From contig CM119264.1 of NCBI GenBank assembly GCA_051294375.1, forward strand, positions 20,998,645 through 21,062,644: a DNA stretch of 64,000 bases. The letters run 5' to 3'. Made by a program: the position numbers and the translations under genes. Numbering within the stretch: position 1 is the first letter of the stretch; every line of letters starts with the position of its first letter. The notes beneath the pieces are model-generated. The model did not search any database. It saw only the letters and a list, made by a program, of their open reading frames with translations, and was not told where the DNA came from. This stretch comes from Paraspadella gotoi. Its lineage: Eukaryota > Chaetognatha. Shown in pieces: positions 9,607 through 21,508 of this stretch.

Positions 9607-11145
9607 TTAAAATATTTTTAAAAAAGGAAATCAAGAGCAATGAATTACAAGGAGAGGTTATGTCCAACAAATTTGTTTTCGTCCTAAATAAGATGTCGAT
9701 TTTTAATAGCTCACTGCACTAACAAAAAAATCTTAAAGGTCACTAACCGTTAATTTTTCTACAACGTCGGTTAACCGTTAAATCGTTAAATCGTTAATTT
9801 AATGACTTAGCTTATTTGATAATATCATTTAAGGTAAAACTCATGATATAAATGCAAAAAAAAAGAAGGAAAACAATTAAAACTTAGTATTCGAATCTTA
9901 TTTCAAAACATAGGATGCACTAATAAAGCAAAGGAAGACACTGAATTAATTATAATTAAAATCTCCTTTTTAAAATTTAATAGCTATCTTTAAAAAGCGT
10001 CAAAAGTTAGTTTTGAGTTAAGAGATAAAATTTTCTTTTGCACTTCTCTGCTTAAACTGAGGTAATGTAAGTAGTGCAGAATATATTTTTTTCAAATGTG
10101 GTGCTTGTTCACCTGTTGCGTAAAAAAACATTTTTTTAAAAACTTTCATAGAACTTTATGCTTATTTGTTTTTACTCATCTCAGCCTACAAAAATTTAAG
10201 GATACGGTCTGTTTGAAAATCAGTGTGCAACTAGCAATCTTGACAGTTTCCAAAGTAAATTTTATAGTCATTCATGGCAGGCTAATACAAAAAAAAATGT
10301 AACATGTCTGATTATGTAAAAATAAAATCGTTGTAAATAAACTAATCAAATTCTTTGTAATCTCTACAAATACAACAAAAGAAAGGATTACACATACACA
10401 ATGAAATAACTTGGTATATATCACGCTCGCGTAGGTTTCATTGAATCTTTTCCGCTGAATATTTAGTAAATGATTGATTTATGAAAAGTTGAGATGAATA
10501 TTTAGAAACTAGTATTTTATATCAAAATGTCCATAAAAATTCTGTAAAACTCAAGTTCAGGACGGGCGATGCTACGTTTTGTAAGTCATAAAACAAACTA
10601 AAGATTGATCATGAGTCTTGGGGTCTTGGGAATTAAGGGGTGAACTTAGGCAAAATTTTTTTCTTAAATAGGTAATAGACAATTTTTTGGTTTACCTAGT
10701 AGTTAACTGAATAAAAGTAGGCAATTTTTAATTGAGGAAAGGAGCTTTAAAACTAAGATATAACTGACAAACTTATAATCTAATTTGCTAAGATTTAAAA
10801 GGGAAATATTATCTTCAATAATTTAAAAACAAATAATATTAAATTAAATTTAAAATTTAAAAAAAACAATAGGATATTTTTTTTGGTATTAATTTTTAAA
10901 CAAAATCTTTATCAAATATAAAACTTTAATTTGCTCAACATTGAAATTCAATTAGTTTTAGCCCAAATATTTTTAGAATATTTTTAATGAAAGACAAAAT
11001 AATTTTATAAAAAAAAAAATTAATTAAGATAAACATTTTTCAGAATGTTCAAAAATATTATTTTTTATATTGAGTTAAAATCTTTGTTAATGATGAAAAA
11101 ATAGAAGGAAAATTTTTTGGATTTTTTTATTTGAAAATCTATTTA
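9605..11145. other. AT-rich, no gene seen
   Basis: About 1.5 kb of AT-rich DNA with all frames broken. A GTTAACCGTTAAATCGTTAA patch near 9770 is locally repetitive. Nothing else recognised. Confidence 0.45.
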
Positions 11146-11276
11146 GAGAGAAACAAGTTTGAGTAAACAATGTCGGATTTTCCCACGATCATTATCGGTA
11201 ATTAATTAATTAATTAATAAATAATATATAATATATGTATAATTAATGTATTCAAGTTAATTATTTAATTAATTAT
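11146..11276 (-). repeat. HR3 repeat fragment
   Basis: AAACAAGTTTGAGTAAACAA, TCGGATT, CCACG, TCATTATCGG and TTAATTAA match the left end of the copy at 1531. The copy runs into a 10-N gap. Confidence 0.65.
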
Positions 11277-11286
11277 NNNNNNNNNN
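11277..11286. other. Assembly gap (10 N)
   Basis: Run of N. Confidence 0.99.
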
Positions 11287-12392
11287 TAAATCTTAAAAAC
11301 ACATATAATAAGAGAACCGAACTTCCGTCACTTGATGTCTTCAGGTTACTAGTAAATATGCGTTGTAGGATTCCAAATCTGTTTTTAAAATTGACCTACA
11401 TAGACGCGCATAGACGCGATATGCCTTGAAAGCAAGTTGTTTGGTTAGATTCCACTTAAATTTTTAGCTTCGGCCGAGTCAATTGGTAATAAAAAATTGA
11501 TTTTCTTTGATATCTTTTGAACCAAAAATGATAGAACGATTAGACTGGTATCATATTAAAGCCATAATTATGGGGCATCTTTTCCATATATATATTTTTT
11601 AATTTTTCATAGGAATTTTTAAAAATCTTGATCGGAATCTTAGTCAAAATGAAACACACTTGGCCACATTTAAAAAAATAAATAAATATAGATTCTGAAA
11701 GAGAAAAGATTAAATTATGTTTCTGATATAAACAAAAATTTTCTATACCTCAAATGTTTATTATTAAGGATAATGATTATCATTTTGTTGAAAACAAAAA
11801 AATTTAAAAAATTCATGTAGGAACCTTAAAAAAATATGATTTAAATATGATATTTTAGGAGTTCAAACTTTGTTCCCCCTGATTTAAAAACTACTGACAT
11901 AGGGCTAAAAGACTGTATTATCAGATTTCTAAATTTTAAGATATAGCTGTGTCTATGAGGCCTGGCAGAAAAAAAATTATTACAATTTTTTTGTTTTATG
12001 TTATAATGCTATCATAAAATAATCTTAATGCATCACGTGAGGTATCATATGATAGCTAACGATGTCTGCTACATGACAGCACGTGAAAAAAAAAATTTTA
12101 ATAAAAATAAAAAATCACCAGACTACCCTACTCTTAGTCGTCGTCGACGTCGCGCCGTAGTAGCTGTAGTTGTAGTACATCGTCTTCATTCTCTTCCTCC
12201 TAACGACCCGAGGCGAAGGTGTTTGAAAATTTCATCATTCACTGGCGCCTCCCGTCCAGGAGTCGTAGGCGAGCCGCGTGTTGGAACAAGATAAACGAGG
12301 AAAGAAAGAAAAGAATAAAGAGAAAAAAATATAACTACTACATCAGAGAAAATAGAATGAATAAAGAAAATGATCAGCCTTGTTATTGTTAA
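11287..12392. other. No gene seen
   Basis: AT-rich DNA. A GTCGTCGACGTCG patch lies at 12138-12155. No frame of credible length. Confidence 0.4.
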
Positions 12393-12411
12393 ACGAGAGA
12401 GAGAGAGAGAT

Positions 12412-12444
<33 letters not shown>
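12393..12444. repeat. (GA)n microsatellite
   Basis: GA with TAGAGAC interruptions. Confidence 0.9.
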
Positions 12445-13173
12445 TATCCGAAGAAGTAACAAAATGACCCTCACAGATGTTGACGGTTTCACGTCGTGAG
12501 AGATAGTTTGAGGAAGGGGGAGACAGATGCAGACAGATGCAAATGAGTTGTCGAGATCGGAGAAGCGACTTTGGATTTGCATCGAGAAACGATTATAATG
12601 AAGAGCGAAAAAACAATTCATTCAATTTCCAAGGTTGATTACGTTTTCGCTTTTTTTAATTCAATTTTTTTTCACGGAAGCAGAGAAAACTCAATCGGAA
12701 ATAAATAGGGGTGGAACTCAGAAGATAGATTATTGCGGTAAACAAAAGTATCGGACGGATGCTAAGCGATAAAAACAAAATACCTGTAAACATCGTAGGC
12801 ACGACGGAAAACAAAAAAACAATAACTTTAAAAAAGCAATGTTTCGGCAAAAAAAAAAAAAAAACATTTCAAAACAGATGCGACGAAGAAAAGCTATTGT
12901 CCAGGTTACATAAGTCATTGTCGCATTGTTGTCTTCTTTGTCATCATGGCCGCTTTCTTTTTCATCCTTTTTTTGTTAAAAAAACGGCAAGTCATAAATG
13001 ATGAGAGTTTGTGGAACTGTGCAGAGGCGAGGAAAACATGGCCAACAGTTCAGATAAGCCAGAAATACCAAACAAATTCGAATAATAAATTAAAAAATGA
13101 AAAAATAATAATATTAATAATAATAATAATGAGGCGTCACTTGTTCTTATATTCGAGGATCGAAAACGGGTGG
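12445..13173. other. No gene seen
   Basis: AT-rich. Contains a poly-A run (12851-12864) and an ATA/ATAATA patch (13097-13131). Confidence 0.4.
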
Positions 13174-13296
13174 TGTTGGAATACATTTGACATTATGATT
13201 AAATTTAGTCACTTGTTTTCTCTATAACAGTCGCGACGCCATATTTCTATATTACTTACTAATTTTATGTGCTGCCATCTTGAAATGAGTTTTTTG
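13174..13296 (+). mobile_element. LTR fragment (TGTTGGAATAC family)
   Basis: About 123 bp beginning TGTTGGAATACATTTGAC is nearly identical to 17351-17473. It abuts the truncated BEL/Pao coding debris on the other strand at about 13298. A TGTTGG start is typical of BEL/Pao LTRs, and the second copy carries a TATA box downstream, which supports an LTR. Its relation to the adjacent Pao body is inferred. Confidence 0.55.
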
Positions 13297-13298
13297 GC

Positions 13299-14345
13299 AA
13301 TATGATAGGGTGGCGAGCAGCATAACTTTCATTTGCTCTATGGAGCCTACCTCCTACTCGTAGGACACCTTCTTGGTCGACAAATGAATCAAGATCACGG
13401 ATTTTTAAAGTCTTACCGCGCAATTCTGCACGCCTGGAAGGATCACGAAAAGCTTTGTTTGTCAAAAAATCAATTTCTTAATGAAAGGGTTTTGATTGGA
13501 TCATTTTTACCAATTCCTTTTCAGCACTGACATAGTCAGATCCAGCAACATGATTTTTTGCTATTTTTTTATCTCTTTTAGACATAATATATTTCGTGAA
13601 ACGTTTATAAACTAAAATTCGAAATATCAGTTCGGACCAACTTGAACAATTTTTTGAAATATTATCTCGAAACTCGTTTTTTGCAAAAGAATCATATTGA
13701 ATGGGCATTAACCTCAAGAGCAGGAATTTCATGGTCACATTCTTTGCCATCACCAGATGACCAGTTTGATTGGTCAAGCCACAAAAAGGAAGGGCCTTAG
13801 TGGAAGAATTTCCATGAATCTTTGTCTCCAGCCTCTATCCCTGAGGAACAGAGATCAGCTGGATTCACATCAGTAGGCACGTAGTTCCAATGCACTTCCT
13901 GTGTGATCTCATGAATTTTTGAAAGACGGTTAGAAAAATATGCCTTAAATCGAGTTTTCCTGTTTCGAATTTGCTTCAATACACACATGGCATCTACCCA
14001 GAAGTACACACTGTCGATCTTTTCCCGCATTTCTTGATTTAAGAATCTATAGATTTCAGTAGAGACTACAGCAGCTGTAAGTTCCAACCTTGTCCCAATA
14101 TTTGTTTTTTCAACAGGGGCTACTCTTGATTTAGCAATCAAGATAAGCAACGCTTCCATAGGAATGTTGGGAAGCATCTGCAAATATGTGTAACTGGGTC
14201 GAGGTCGGAACACCAATCTCAGGAGATTTGGTCCATCTAGGAATTGTTATTTCCTCAAGACCAGGGAGAGAAGATCGTCAATTTTGGAAAGAATTCAAAC
14301 TGTCATCAGAGATTTTGTCATCCCCAAGAAATTTTAAACTTTTAT
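13299..14345 (-). pseudogene. BEL/Pao retrotransposon pol remnant (RNase H to integrase N-terminus)
   Basis: Read on the minus strand in shifted frames. IPRWTKSPEIGVP precedes LHIFADASQHSYGSVAYL, the first RNase H acidic motif of Pao pol (about 14170-14290). Then come KSRVAPVEK, RLELTAAVVSTEIYRFL and VYFWVDAMCVL, followed by RFKAYFSNRLSKIHE and YVPTDVNPADL (13797-14160). A further frame has SSWSELIFRILVYKRF and EKELVKMIQSKPFH (13478-13700). The last part has [12 protein letters not shown] and ARHPIILPK, the segment before the integrase zinc finger (13300-13420). It stops abruptly at the LTR fragment. Protease, RT and the integrase core are missing, and several frameshifts show that it is dead. 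Confidence 0.88.
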
Positions 14346-15127
14346 TGTTTTTAAAACAGATTCAAATCTAAAAAAATATTTCATAAAAAAATTCAAGTAA
14401 AAATTTTGAATCTACTTGGTCTTGCCTTTTATTAGATAGCTAGATTGCATATATTATTGATCAAGTAATGTTTTATGAATATGTATCAAACATAAAAAAC
14501 TAAGGGGAAAAATATTATATTTAATTAGTATAGCATTAGTATAGATTTATAAATGGCCAAGATAAATAAGAAGTATATGTAAAAATTCATGCTGGAAATA
14601 GTTAAGTAAACAAAACTTTTCTTCCTTCTGTTTAGATATTTTGATTCTTTGGTGGGGAATTTAGTGATGACCCTGAACGAGAGTGGTGTTGTTTGTAAGA
14701 AAGTAAATTAGGATCCGGTAGAAGGCTTGCTGCATCGTCTAATTGATGCATCATTTTTTATTTTATTGCAAGTCTAAACTAGTGTTAAACTTATAATAAA
14801 ACTTATTAACTACAGTTCAAGTTTATTATGCTATAGTTTAAACAGAATGATTGATTAGTTCAGAACAAATCAATCAAAGCCTTCTTTCTTAAGTCAAACA
14901 CAAAAAAAAGAAAAAAATTGAGGAAAAAACTGTATGAACCTAGTTTGATTGAATCTTAATATAAAAGAAATATAATAATTATGAGTAAATGAAAAAAAAA
15001 ACTGGCAGGTTTAGTCTTATGTCGTATTTTAAGAAAGAATTTCCAAAGTACAATAGAAACTTATGAAGCAAATTATGTACAATGAACATTTAATTGGTGG
15101 TTCACTTATTTATAAAGGTTTGATGTA
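14346..15127. other. AT-rich, no gene seen
   Basis: All frames are broken. No repeat recognised. Confidence 0.4.
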
Positions 15128-15179
15128 AAAAAAACAAAAGTTTTAATCAGCATTAACAACGATTTTATTAATAATAAAG

Positions 15180-15235
15180 GTTTCGACTCTAGCTTTTATG
15201 AGTCTTCTTCAGCGGTTTGACTCAACAGATTTCGG
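15180..15235 (-). ncRNA. Degenerate hammerhead motif (PLE-3 left arm)
   Basis: On the minus strand the core reads CTGAAGA (15206-15212) instead of CTGATGA. Stem II is GACTC-loop-GAGTC, a perfect 5-bp helix, followed by GAAAC. The expected GTH cleavage triplet after it is absent. Probably inactive. Confidence 0.6.
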
Positions 15236-15754
15236 TTTCACAACGATTCCCTTCCAACAAAGAATTGAAGAAAAGATAGTGGTAAGAAATAAGGATAGGT
15301 TGAGGTGAGAGTAGGGAAGGAGAGAGAGTGAATAAATTTGAAACTAGTAAAAGAGAAAGAGAGAGAGAGAAAGTGATAGGGAAAAATCATTATCTTAAGC
15401 AATATACAACAAAGATAGATTTAAATTAAGCAAACTTAATTTTAAACTAAAGAAATAATAATAATAAAGGTGAATAAGTTAGATAATGAGATATAAGTAA
15501 AAATGAAATAGAATAGTGGTTAGAAATGGATAAGATAAGAATAAGTGAAAATAAGTAAAGAAAAAAGCTCAAAATTTCCAAATGTAGTGATTTTTCCCTC
15601 TCTTTCTTACCAGTTTCAAATTTATTCACTCTCTCTCCTTCCCAATCCTCACCTTCACTTGTCCTCCCATCTATCTTTTTCTTAATTCTTTTTTGGAAAC
15701 TTTCTTTCTCTCTCTCTCTCTCTCTCACCAACTCAATGTTTGTGAAACCGAAAT

Positions 15755-15812
15755 CTGTTGAGTCAAACCGCTGATGAATACTCGAAAAAGTAAGAGTCAA
15801 AACATATCTGAC
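15755..15812 (+). ncRNA. Degenerate hammerhead motif (PLE-3 right arm)
   Basis: CTGATGA (15771-15777) is intact. Stem II can pair ACTC with GAGT, but the 3' core reads AAAAC (15799-15803) instead of GAAAC and the cleavage segment is ATATC instead of ATGTC. Probably inactive. Confidence 0.6.
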
Positions 15813-15870
15813 CTTTATTGTTGATAAAATCGTTATTATTGCTAATTAATACTTTTTTCTATTAAATAAA

Positions 15871-17350
15871 AACATATAATGAAAAAAAGATTTAACACAA
15901 AGTTTTGAAAATATTAACCTTGTATGCATTTAATAGTACCTCACCACTTTCCAAATTATTGACTATTTTATATTTTAAGTTAAAAGTTAGTCATATGATT
16001 GAATTTTTATATAATCACCTGCCAGCACAGCTATAACATCTCAAAATATATATTATCCAACATTCCTACCAAATATTATTTAAAATTATGTAGCATAAAA
16101 CGAGTTATGAACATTAAAAATTTAAGTCAGATAGACTGACAGACCAACAAACCTACCCACCAACTTAGAGAATAATGATTTGAAATTGCTCGCCAAGCAC
16201 TCGCACCCAGCTAAAAAGTTACTGATAACTTTATCTAATAACTAATATCTAATAACTTTAAAATAAATATTTTAAATTCCATTTCTCAAGCTTCAATTTT
16301 TGGCAAAAATAAGGAATTAAGGATTGACTCTATTACTTGGAAGCTTTGGAGATCAAGTTTTTAGGGTTTAGACAGTTCTAATGTCTTTTAAAGACCAAAA
16401 AGAACCTATTAAAATGAGTCGTGAAATTTCATATTGTTTATGTAACAATTTTTAGTAAGTCTATTGATTAAGATTAATGCCCAAATGAATTTTATATTAC
16501 AGAACTCTTAATGATAAAAAGTGATCAATTTTGGCCCGCCTTAATAACTACAGGTTGAAAAATTGGGGAAAACGGTAATTTAAGTATGAAATATTCAGAG
16601 TTAAAAATACAACTGTCACAGTAAATATGAAGGCGTACAAAGTTATATTAATCCAAATCTAAATCACTATTTTAAATATTATTTTTTGCTAAGGTTTTGG
16701 AAAGTAAAATTGATCTGTTTTTGTGCATTCTTTCTTAACATGTCGTAACTTAGTCATGCACGTCTTGACTCTTATTTCTCCCCTGACTCCGTTTCACTCA
16801 ATCATCACCATCCATCATTTTCAATTTATCTTTTAAATCGACGCCTCGACACAACTTTCCTTTCTACTCTCCCCATCTCACGTGACTGTCTCATGCAAGT
16901 TTCCTCCTAACTTCCAATCCTTTTCCATTTACCTCGCACTTTGTACCCCCTCACTCCCTCACCCCCTTTACCACCATCGCCTTTTCGCCGCCAAGGAAGC
17001 GAGCGTGAGATATGACGGGGGTTTTATGGTGGCCCATAATGTTTGGCAGTTACTACGCGATAAAAATGCGATCGTGGCGGCGAAAGTTCCACCGGCACCC
17101 GACGGCATCTGACGGCATCAATGAGAATCGGCGACGTTCTGAGACGCAGATGCGAAATGATTACGATCCAAAAATATTTATTTTCATTCATTAATAATTA
17201 TATTTCTGTTTTCGTTTTTATGATGACGAAAAAAAAACTTTTTTTTCCATGTCGACGACGACTATTCATCAAGTCGCTGAACGAGCTGCGTCTCAAGCAG
17301 CCGACGTCCTATCGACGCAACATCTGCGCGCAATGCTGTCGGTCGCCACC
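15871..17350. other. No gene seen
   Basis: AT-rich to 16740, then C/T-rich and CpG-richer DNA (16750-17110, 17250-17350). Frames are short, and I could not recognise any product. Confidence 0.4.
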
Positions 17351-17590
17351 TGTTGGAATACTTTTGACATTATGATTAAATTTAGTAGTCACTTGTTTCT
17401 CTATAACAGTCGCGACGCCATATTTCTATATTACTTACTAATTTATGTGCTGCCATCTTGAAATGAGTTTTTGTAAATATTTGTAAGAAACAAAAGTCAC
17501 ATCCCTATATAAAAGGCAGCTTCACTTGTTTGAGTCACTGAGGTTTGATATCTCCTGGCTCAAAGGATGTAAGTATTTTGTCTTATAAAA
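17351..17590 (+). mobile_element. Probable solo LTR (TGTTGGAATAC family)
   Basis: The first ~123 bp match 13174-13296. Beyond that the copy continues through a TATA box (17506-17515) and GGCAGCTTCACTTG, then TTGATATCTCCTGGC. The 3' boundary is uncertain because it runs directly into a hairpin repeat. No internal retroelement sequence follows, so it is most likely a solo LTR. Confidence 0.5.
17506..17515 (+). promoter_or_regulatory. TATA box of the LTR
   Basis: TATATAAAAG lies about 155 bp inside the LTR start, followed ~20-30 bp later by a TTCACTTG initiator-like stretch. Confidence 0.5.
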
Positions 17591-17601
17591 AATGATTATT
17601 A

Positions 17602-17830
17602 TCGAGCCTACCGGCAAAGCCGGTTCAGGCTTGATATTGATTTGGGTCAGCTTCTTTGTGACGTCGTCGTCGTCGTCGTCGTCGTCGTCGGCGTCACGCT
17701 GTTTTTATATAAAAACTACTACGCTTTTATAGGTTTGGCTGTGACTTACCGTTTTTTTTTAAATAAAAATTATTATGAATTATGATAAAGTTTTACAAAA
17801 TTTACAAAATTTACACACAAAATTTGAACT
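17602..17830 (+). repeat. HR2 hairpin repeat, copy 1
   Basis: Starts with a nested hairpin (17602-17634: outer TCGAGCC/GGCTTGA, inner CCGGC/GCCGG), then a (GTC)n array, CACGCTGTTTTTATAT and CTACGCTTTTATAGGTTTGG. The copy at 25171-25380 matches almost base for base. Confidence 0.7.
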
Positions 17831-17929
17831 CAATCTATCCATCCAATTATTATTAATTAAAGTATTTATTGGTTAAAATAAGTAAAAAGATTTTAGTAAA
17901 TGCGATTTAGGTTTTTTTCATTTAAACTC

Positions 17930-18447
17930 ATATCCACTCACACGATTCCGTCGAAACTTTATATCTAGCTTCATCACACATGTTCCTACCCATACACAAA
18001 ATTTCATTCCGATCCAACCAGACAATCACGAGTTATTGGGGTTTTTTGCTAAGGTGGGACAGATGGACGGATTGATTGACTGGAAGTGTGTGATTGAGCT
18101 GGATATAAAGTTCGATGGAAACGTTCCGAGTGGAAATGAGTTTAAATGGAAAAAACAAAAAAAATATAATTCACTATTTGAACACCAATTGCTCATGAGT
18201 GGATTGGGGCGATTGACCTGGAATTTTGTATGTGAGTAGGAAAGTGTGTGATTGAACAGGAACCAAGTTTCGATGGAATCGTTTGAGCGGAAATGAGTTT
18301 AAATGGAAAAAACAAAAAAACTGTTCACTAATTGATTATGATTTTTTTTCCTTTTATATTAAATGTATATGCGGGATTGTATTAATAAATTCAAATAATT
18401 AATCAGTTTATTAATCAATTAGTCAATTCAATCACTAATTAATTAAT
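17930..18447 (+). repeat. HR3 repeat, partial copy
   Basis: The blocks GATTGAGCTGGATATAAAG, GGAAATGAGTTTAAATGG and GAACACCAATTGCTCATGAG match 22150-22400 in the same orientation. Related sub-blocks also occur in inverted orientation inside the copy (17930-18030). It runs into a 965-N gap. Confidence 0.65.
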
Positions 18448-19412
18448 NNNNNNNNNNNNNNNNNNNNNNNNNNNNNNNNNNNNNNNNNNNNNNNNNNNNN
18501 NNNNNNNNNNNNNNNNNNNNNNNNNNNNNNNNNNNNNNNNNNNNNNNNNNNNNNNNNNNNNNNNNNNNNNNNNNNNNNNNNNNNNNNNNNNNNNNNNNNN
18601 NNNNNNNNNNNNNNNNNNNNNNNNNNNNNNNNNNNNNNNNNNNNNNNNNNNNNNNNNNNNNNNNNNNNNNNNNNNNNNNNNNNNNNNNNNNNNNNNNNNN
18701 NNNNNNNNNNNNNNNNNNNNNNNNNNNNNNNNNNNNNNNNNNNNNNNNNNNNNNNNNNNNNNNNNNNNNNNNNNNNNNNNNNNNNNNNNNNNNNNNNNNN
18801 NNNNNNNNNNNNNNNNNNNNNNNNNNNNNNNNNNNNNNNNNNNNNNNNNNNNNNNNNNNNNNNNNNNNNNNNNNNNNNNNNNNNNNNNNNNNNNNNNNNN
18901 NNNNNNNNNNNNNNNNNNNNNNNNNNNNNNNNNNNNNNNNNNNNNNNNNNNNNNNNNNNNNNNNNNNNNNNNNNNNNNNNNNNNNNNNNNNNNNNNNNNN
19001 NNNNNNNNNNNNNNNNNNNNNNNNNNNNNNNNNNNNNNNNNNNNNNNNNNNNNNNNNNNNNNNNNNNNNNNNNNNNNNNNNNNNNNNNNNNNNNNNNNNN
19101 NNNNNNNNNNNNNNNNNNNNNNNNNNNNNNNNNNNNNNNNNNNNNNNNNNNNNNNNNNNNNNNNNNNNNNNNNNNNNNNNNNNNNNNNNNNNNNNNNNNN
19201 NNNNNNNNNNNNNNNNNNNNNNNNNNNNNNNNNNNNNNNNNNNNNNNNNNNNNNNNNNNNNNNNNNNNNNNNNNNNNNNNNNNNNNNNNNNNNNNNNNNN
19301 NNNNNNNNNNNNNNNNNNNNNNNNNNNNNNNNNNNNNNNNNNNNNNNNNNNNNNNNNNNNNNNNNNNNNNNNNNNNNNNNNNNNNNNNNNNNNNNNNNNN
19401 NNNNNNNNNNNN
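18448..19412. other. Assembly gap (965 N)
   Basis: Run of N. Confidence 0.99.
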
Positions 19413-19652
19413 ATTTATAGTAATACGATAAACTTTAAATGCTTCTATGTTAATAACTAAATATAAAATCATCCCACTTGGATGCTCTAACGTTATTTAT
19501 ATTACAGAACTCTTAGTTTTTACTTTGTTCCGCCTTGGTTATATTAGTCATCACGAACTCAAACCGCAGTGGACACGAACGAATGCAAATGCGCTTAACT
19601 GCATCGTGAGCCGCTCGGCCTGCATTTCGAGAAGAACCTTTCGACGACGCTG

Positions 19653-19935
19653 NNNNNNNNNNNNNNNNNNNNNNNNNNNNNNNNNNNNNNNNNNNNNNNN
19701 NNNNNNNNNNNNNNNNNNNNNNNNNNNNNNNNNNNNNNNNNNNNNNNNNNNNNNNNNNNNNNNNNNNNNNNNNNNNNNNNNNNNNNNNNNNNNNNNNNNN
19801 NNNNNNNNNNNNNNNNNNNNNNNNNNNNNNNNNNNNNNNNNNNNNNNNNNNNNNNNNNNNNNNNNNNNNNNNNNNNNNNNNNNNNNNNNNNNNNNNNNNN
19901 NNNNNNNNNNNNNNNNNNNNNNNNNNNNNNNNNNN
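19653..19935. other. Assembly gap (283 N)
   Basis: Run of N. By symmetry it should contain the GA/CT-rich stretch seen at about 21240-21520. Confidence 0.99.
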
Positions 19936-20332
19936 GGGACCGTCTGGCCCGGCGCATTCCAACGAGTCTGCCCTCTCGCCCGCCGACGTTCGGTTCGGCT
20001 GTTGATGGAGCGATTGTCTTTTCCTCGCGAGAAAAGAAAAGTTGGAAATGAGTAGTCGGCTGCGACATCCTCAGCGGCGGCTGCTGCGGCTGTAGCGGGG
20101 TCTTTGACACAGATATTTCTTAAAAAAAGAACTTTCTTTTTTTTAGTTTTTATCCCATTTTTTCTTATGCATATAATATGTGTGTGTTGTTATTCACTTG
20201 TAGATAAGGCGCTAAGTGGGCTGAAGATGACTATCCGTAACTTCTATAACCCCCTTTAGTAGCCATGGAACGGATCCTGGGCTTGGAACCACGCTTGAGG
20301 GTTTGCCACGCCCCTAAGGCGGCTTACAGAAG

Positions 20333-20440
20333 TCCTCACGCTTCCCGCAGGGTAGGTACCGGGTTCAATCCCAACCCTAGTACCTAGTGGTCATGAGCTG
20401 ATGGATTTACTCAATGAGCCTGGGGGTGGCAAACCTTCAA
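20333..20440 (-). mobile_element. tRNA-like SINE fragment
   Basis: On the minus strand a GGCTCATTGAGTAAA stretch resembles a pol III A box. It is followed by a T-arm-like sequence whose complement is GGGTTCAATCCC (B-box-like) and by GCGGGAAGCGTGAGGA. The same unit recurs at 20700-20850 and 22505-22640. Confidence 0.45.
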
Positions 20441-20699
20441 GCCTGGTTCCAAGCCCAGGATTCGTTCCATGGCTACTAAAGGGGTTATAGAAGTTACGGA
20501 TAGTTATCTTCAGCCCACTTAGCGCCTTATATACACTGGTGAGCCCATTCCTGTCGAGCGTATTCAACCTTTCTGATTCCAGGGCCCAATGGACGTGCTG
20601 AAGATTGCTTCCCCTCCCTCCATGGAAGCAGTGCAGGGTGAGGTTTACAATGCTGGGTGCTTGCAGTTGTAGATCGGGCATTGGAGCTAGGTTCACCCC

Positions 20700-20850
20700 G
20701 CCTTAATAAGCCATGACACCTTCAGTCCTGACCCGTGGCTCATTGAGTAAATTCCATCAGCTCAGACCAACCTAGTACTAGGGGTTGGGGATTGAACCCA
20801 ATGTTGGTATCCTACCCTGCGGGAAGCGTGAGGACTTCTAGATAAGGCCG
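20700..20850 (+). mobile_element. tRNA-like SINE fragment
   Basis: Contains ACACCTTCAGTCCTGACCC, GTGGCTCATTGAGTAAA, GGGGATTGAACCC and GCGGGAAGCGTGAGGACT in the order seen, reversed, at 20333-20440 and 22505-22640. An A-box-like segment spaced before a T-arm-like segment suggests tRNA ancestry. The family name is unknown. Confidence 0.45.
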
Positions 20851-21275
20851 CCTTAGGGGCGTGGCCAAAACCCTCAAGCGTGGTCGTTCAAGCCCAGGAT
20901 CTCGTTTCCATGGCTACTAAAGGGGGTTATAGAAGTTACCGGATAGTCATCTTCAGCCACTAGCGCCTTATCTACGCCCAGCTGAATAACAACACACACA
21001 TATTATATGCATAAGAAAAATGGGTATAAAAACTAAAAAAAAGAAAGTTCATTTTTAAGAAATATCTGTGTCAAGACCCGCTACAGCCGCAGCAGCCGCG
21101 CGCGCTGAGGATGTCGCAGCCGAATACTCATTTCCAACTTTTCTTTTCTCGCGAGGAAAAGACCATCGCCTCCATCAACAGCCGAACCGAAGTCGGCGGG
21201 CGCGAGAGGGCAGACTCGTTGGAATGCGCCCGGGCCAGACGGTCCACGTCAATTTATTCCCTTTGCAAGCGACAT

Positions 21276-21335
21276 AGGAGAGAGAAGAGAGAGAGAGGAG
21301 AGATGCAGAGAGAGAGAGAAGAGAGAGAGATGAAG
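21276..21335. repeat. (GA)n microsatellite, interrupted
   Basis: GAGA with AAG and TGCA interruptions inside the right arm of the inverted duplication. Confidence 0.85.
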
Positions 21336-21439
21336 AGTACTTCACGTTAACAGTTAGCAATTCAGGATGCCTTGCAAATGCAGCATGTAATCGTGATTGT
21401 AGAGTAAAAAATAAGCCCGGCTCGGGTGTCAAACGATAT

Positions 21440-21508
<69 letters not shown>
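21440..21508. repeat. (CT)n microsatellite
   Basis: CT with CCT interruptions. Confidence 0.9.

Larger units (their letters stand above)
15128..15870. mobile_element. PLE-3: decayed Penelope-like element remnant with inverted flanks
   Basis: Inverted arms (about 15128-15560 and 15595-15870) carry mirrored blocks: AACAAAGAATTGAAGAAA against TTCTTAATTCTTTTTTGG, GTGAATAAATTTGAAAC against GTTTCAAATTTATTCAC, GA against CT tracts, and hammerhead-like motifs at the outer ends. AGCTCAAAAT at 15567 matches the palindrome that marks the arm junction in PLE-1 and PLE-2. No coding sequence remains. Confidence 0.65.

Noticed and set aside
18435-19472. 345-residue open frame on the minus strand
   Set aside because: Almost entirely translated N; the flanks give fewer than 30 real residues. 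The same applies to long frames over 299-583, 19653-19935, 31948-32094 and 51124-51794.
20333-20440. Functional tRNA gene
   Set aside because: B-box-like sequence is present, but acceptor and anticodon arms do not pair and the unit is repeated inside larger repeats, so a SINE fragment is more likely.
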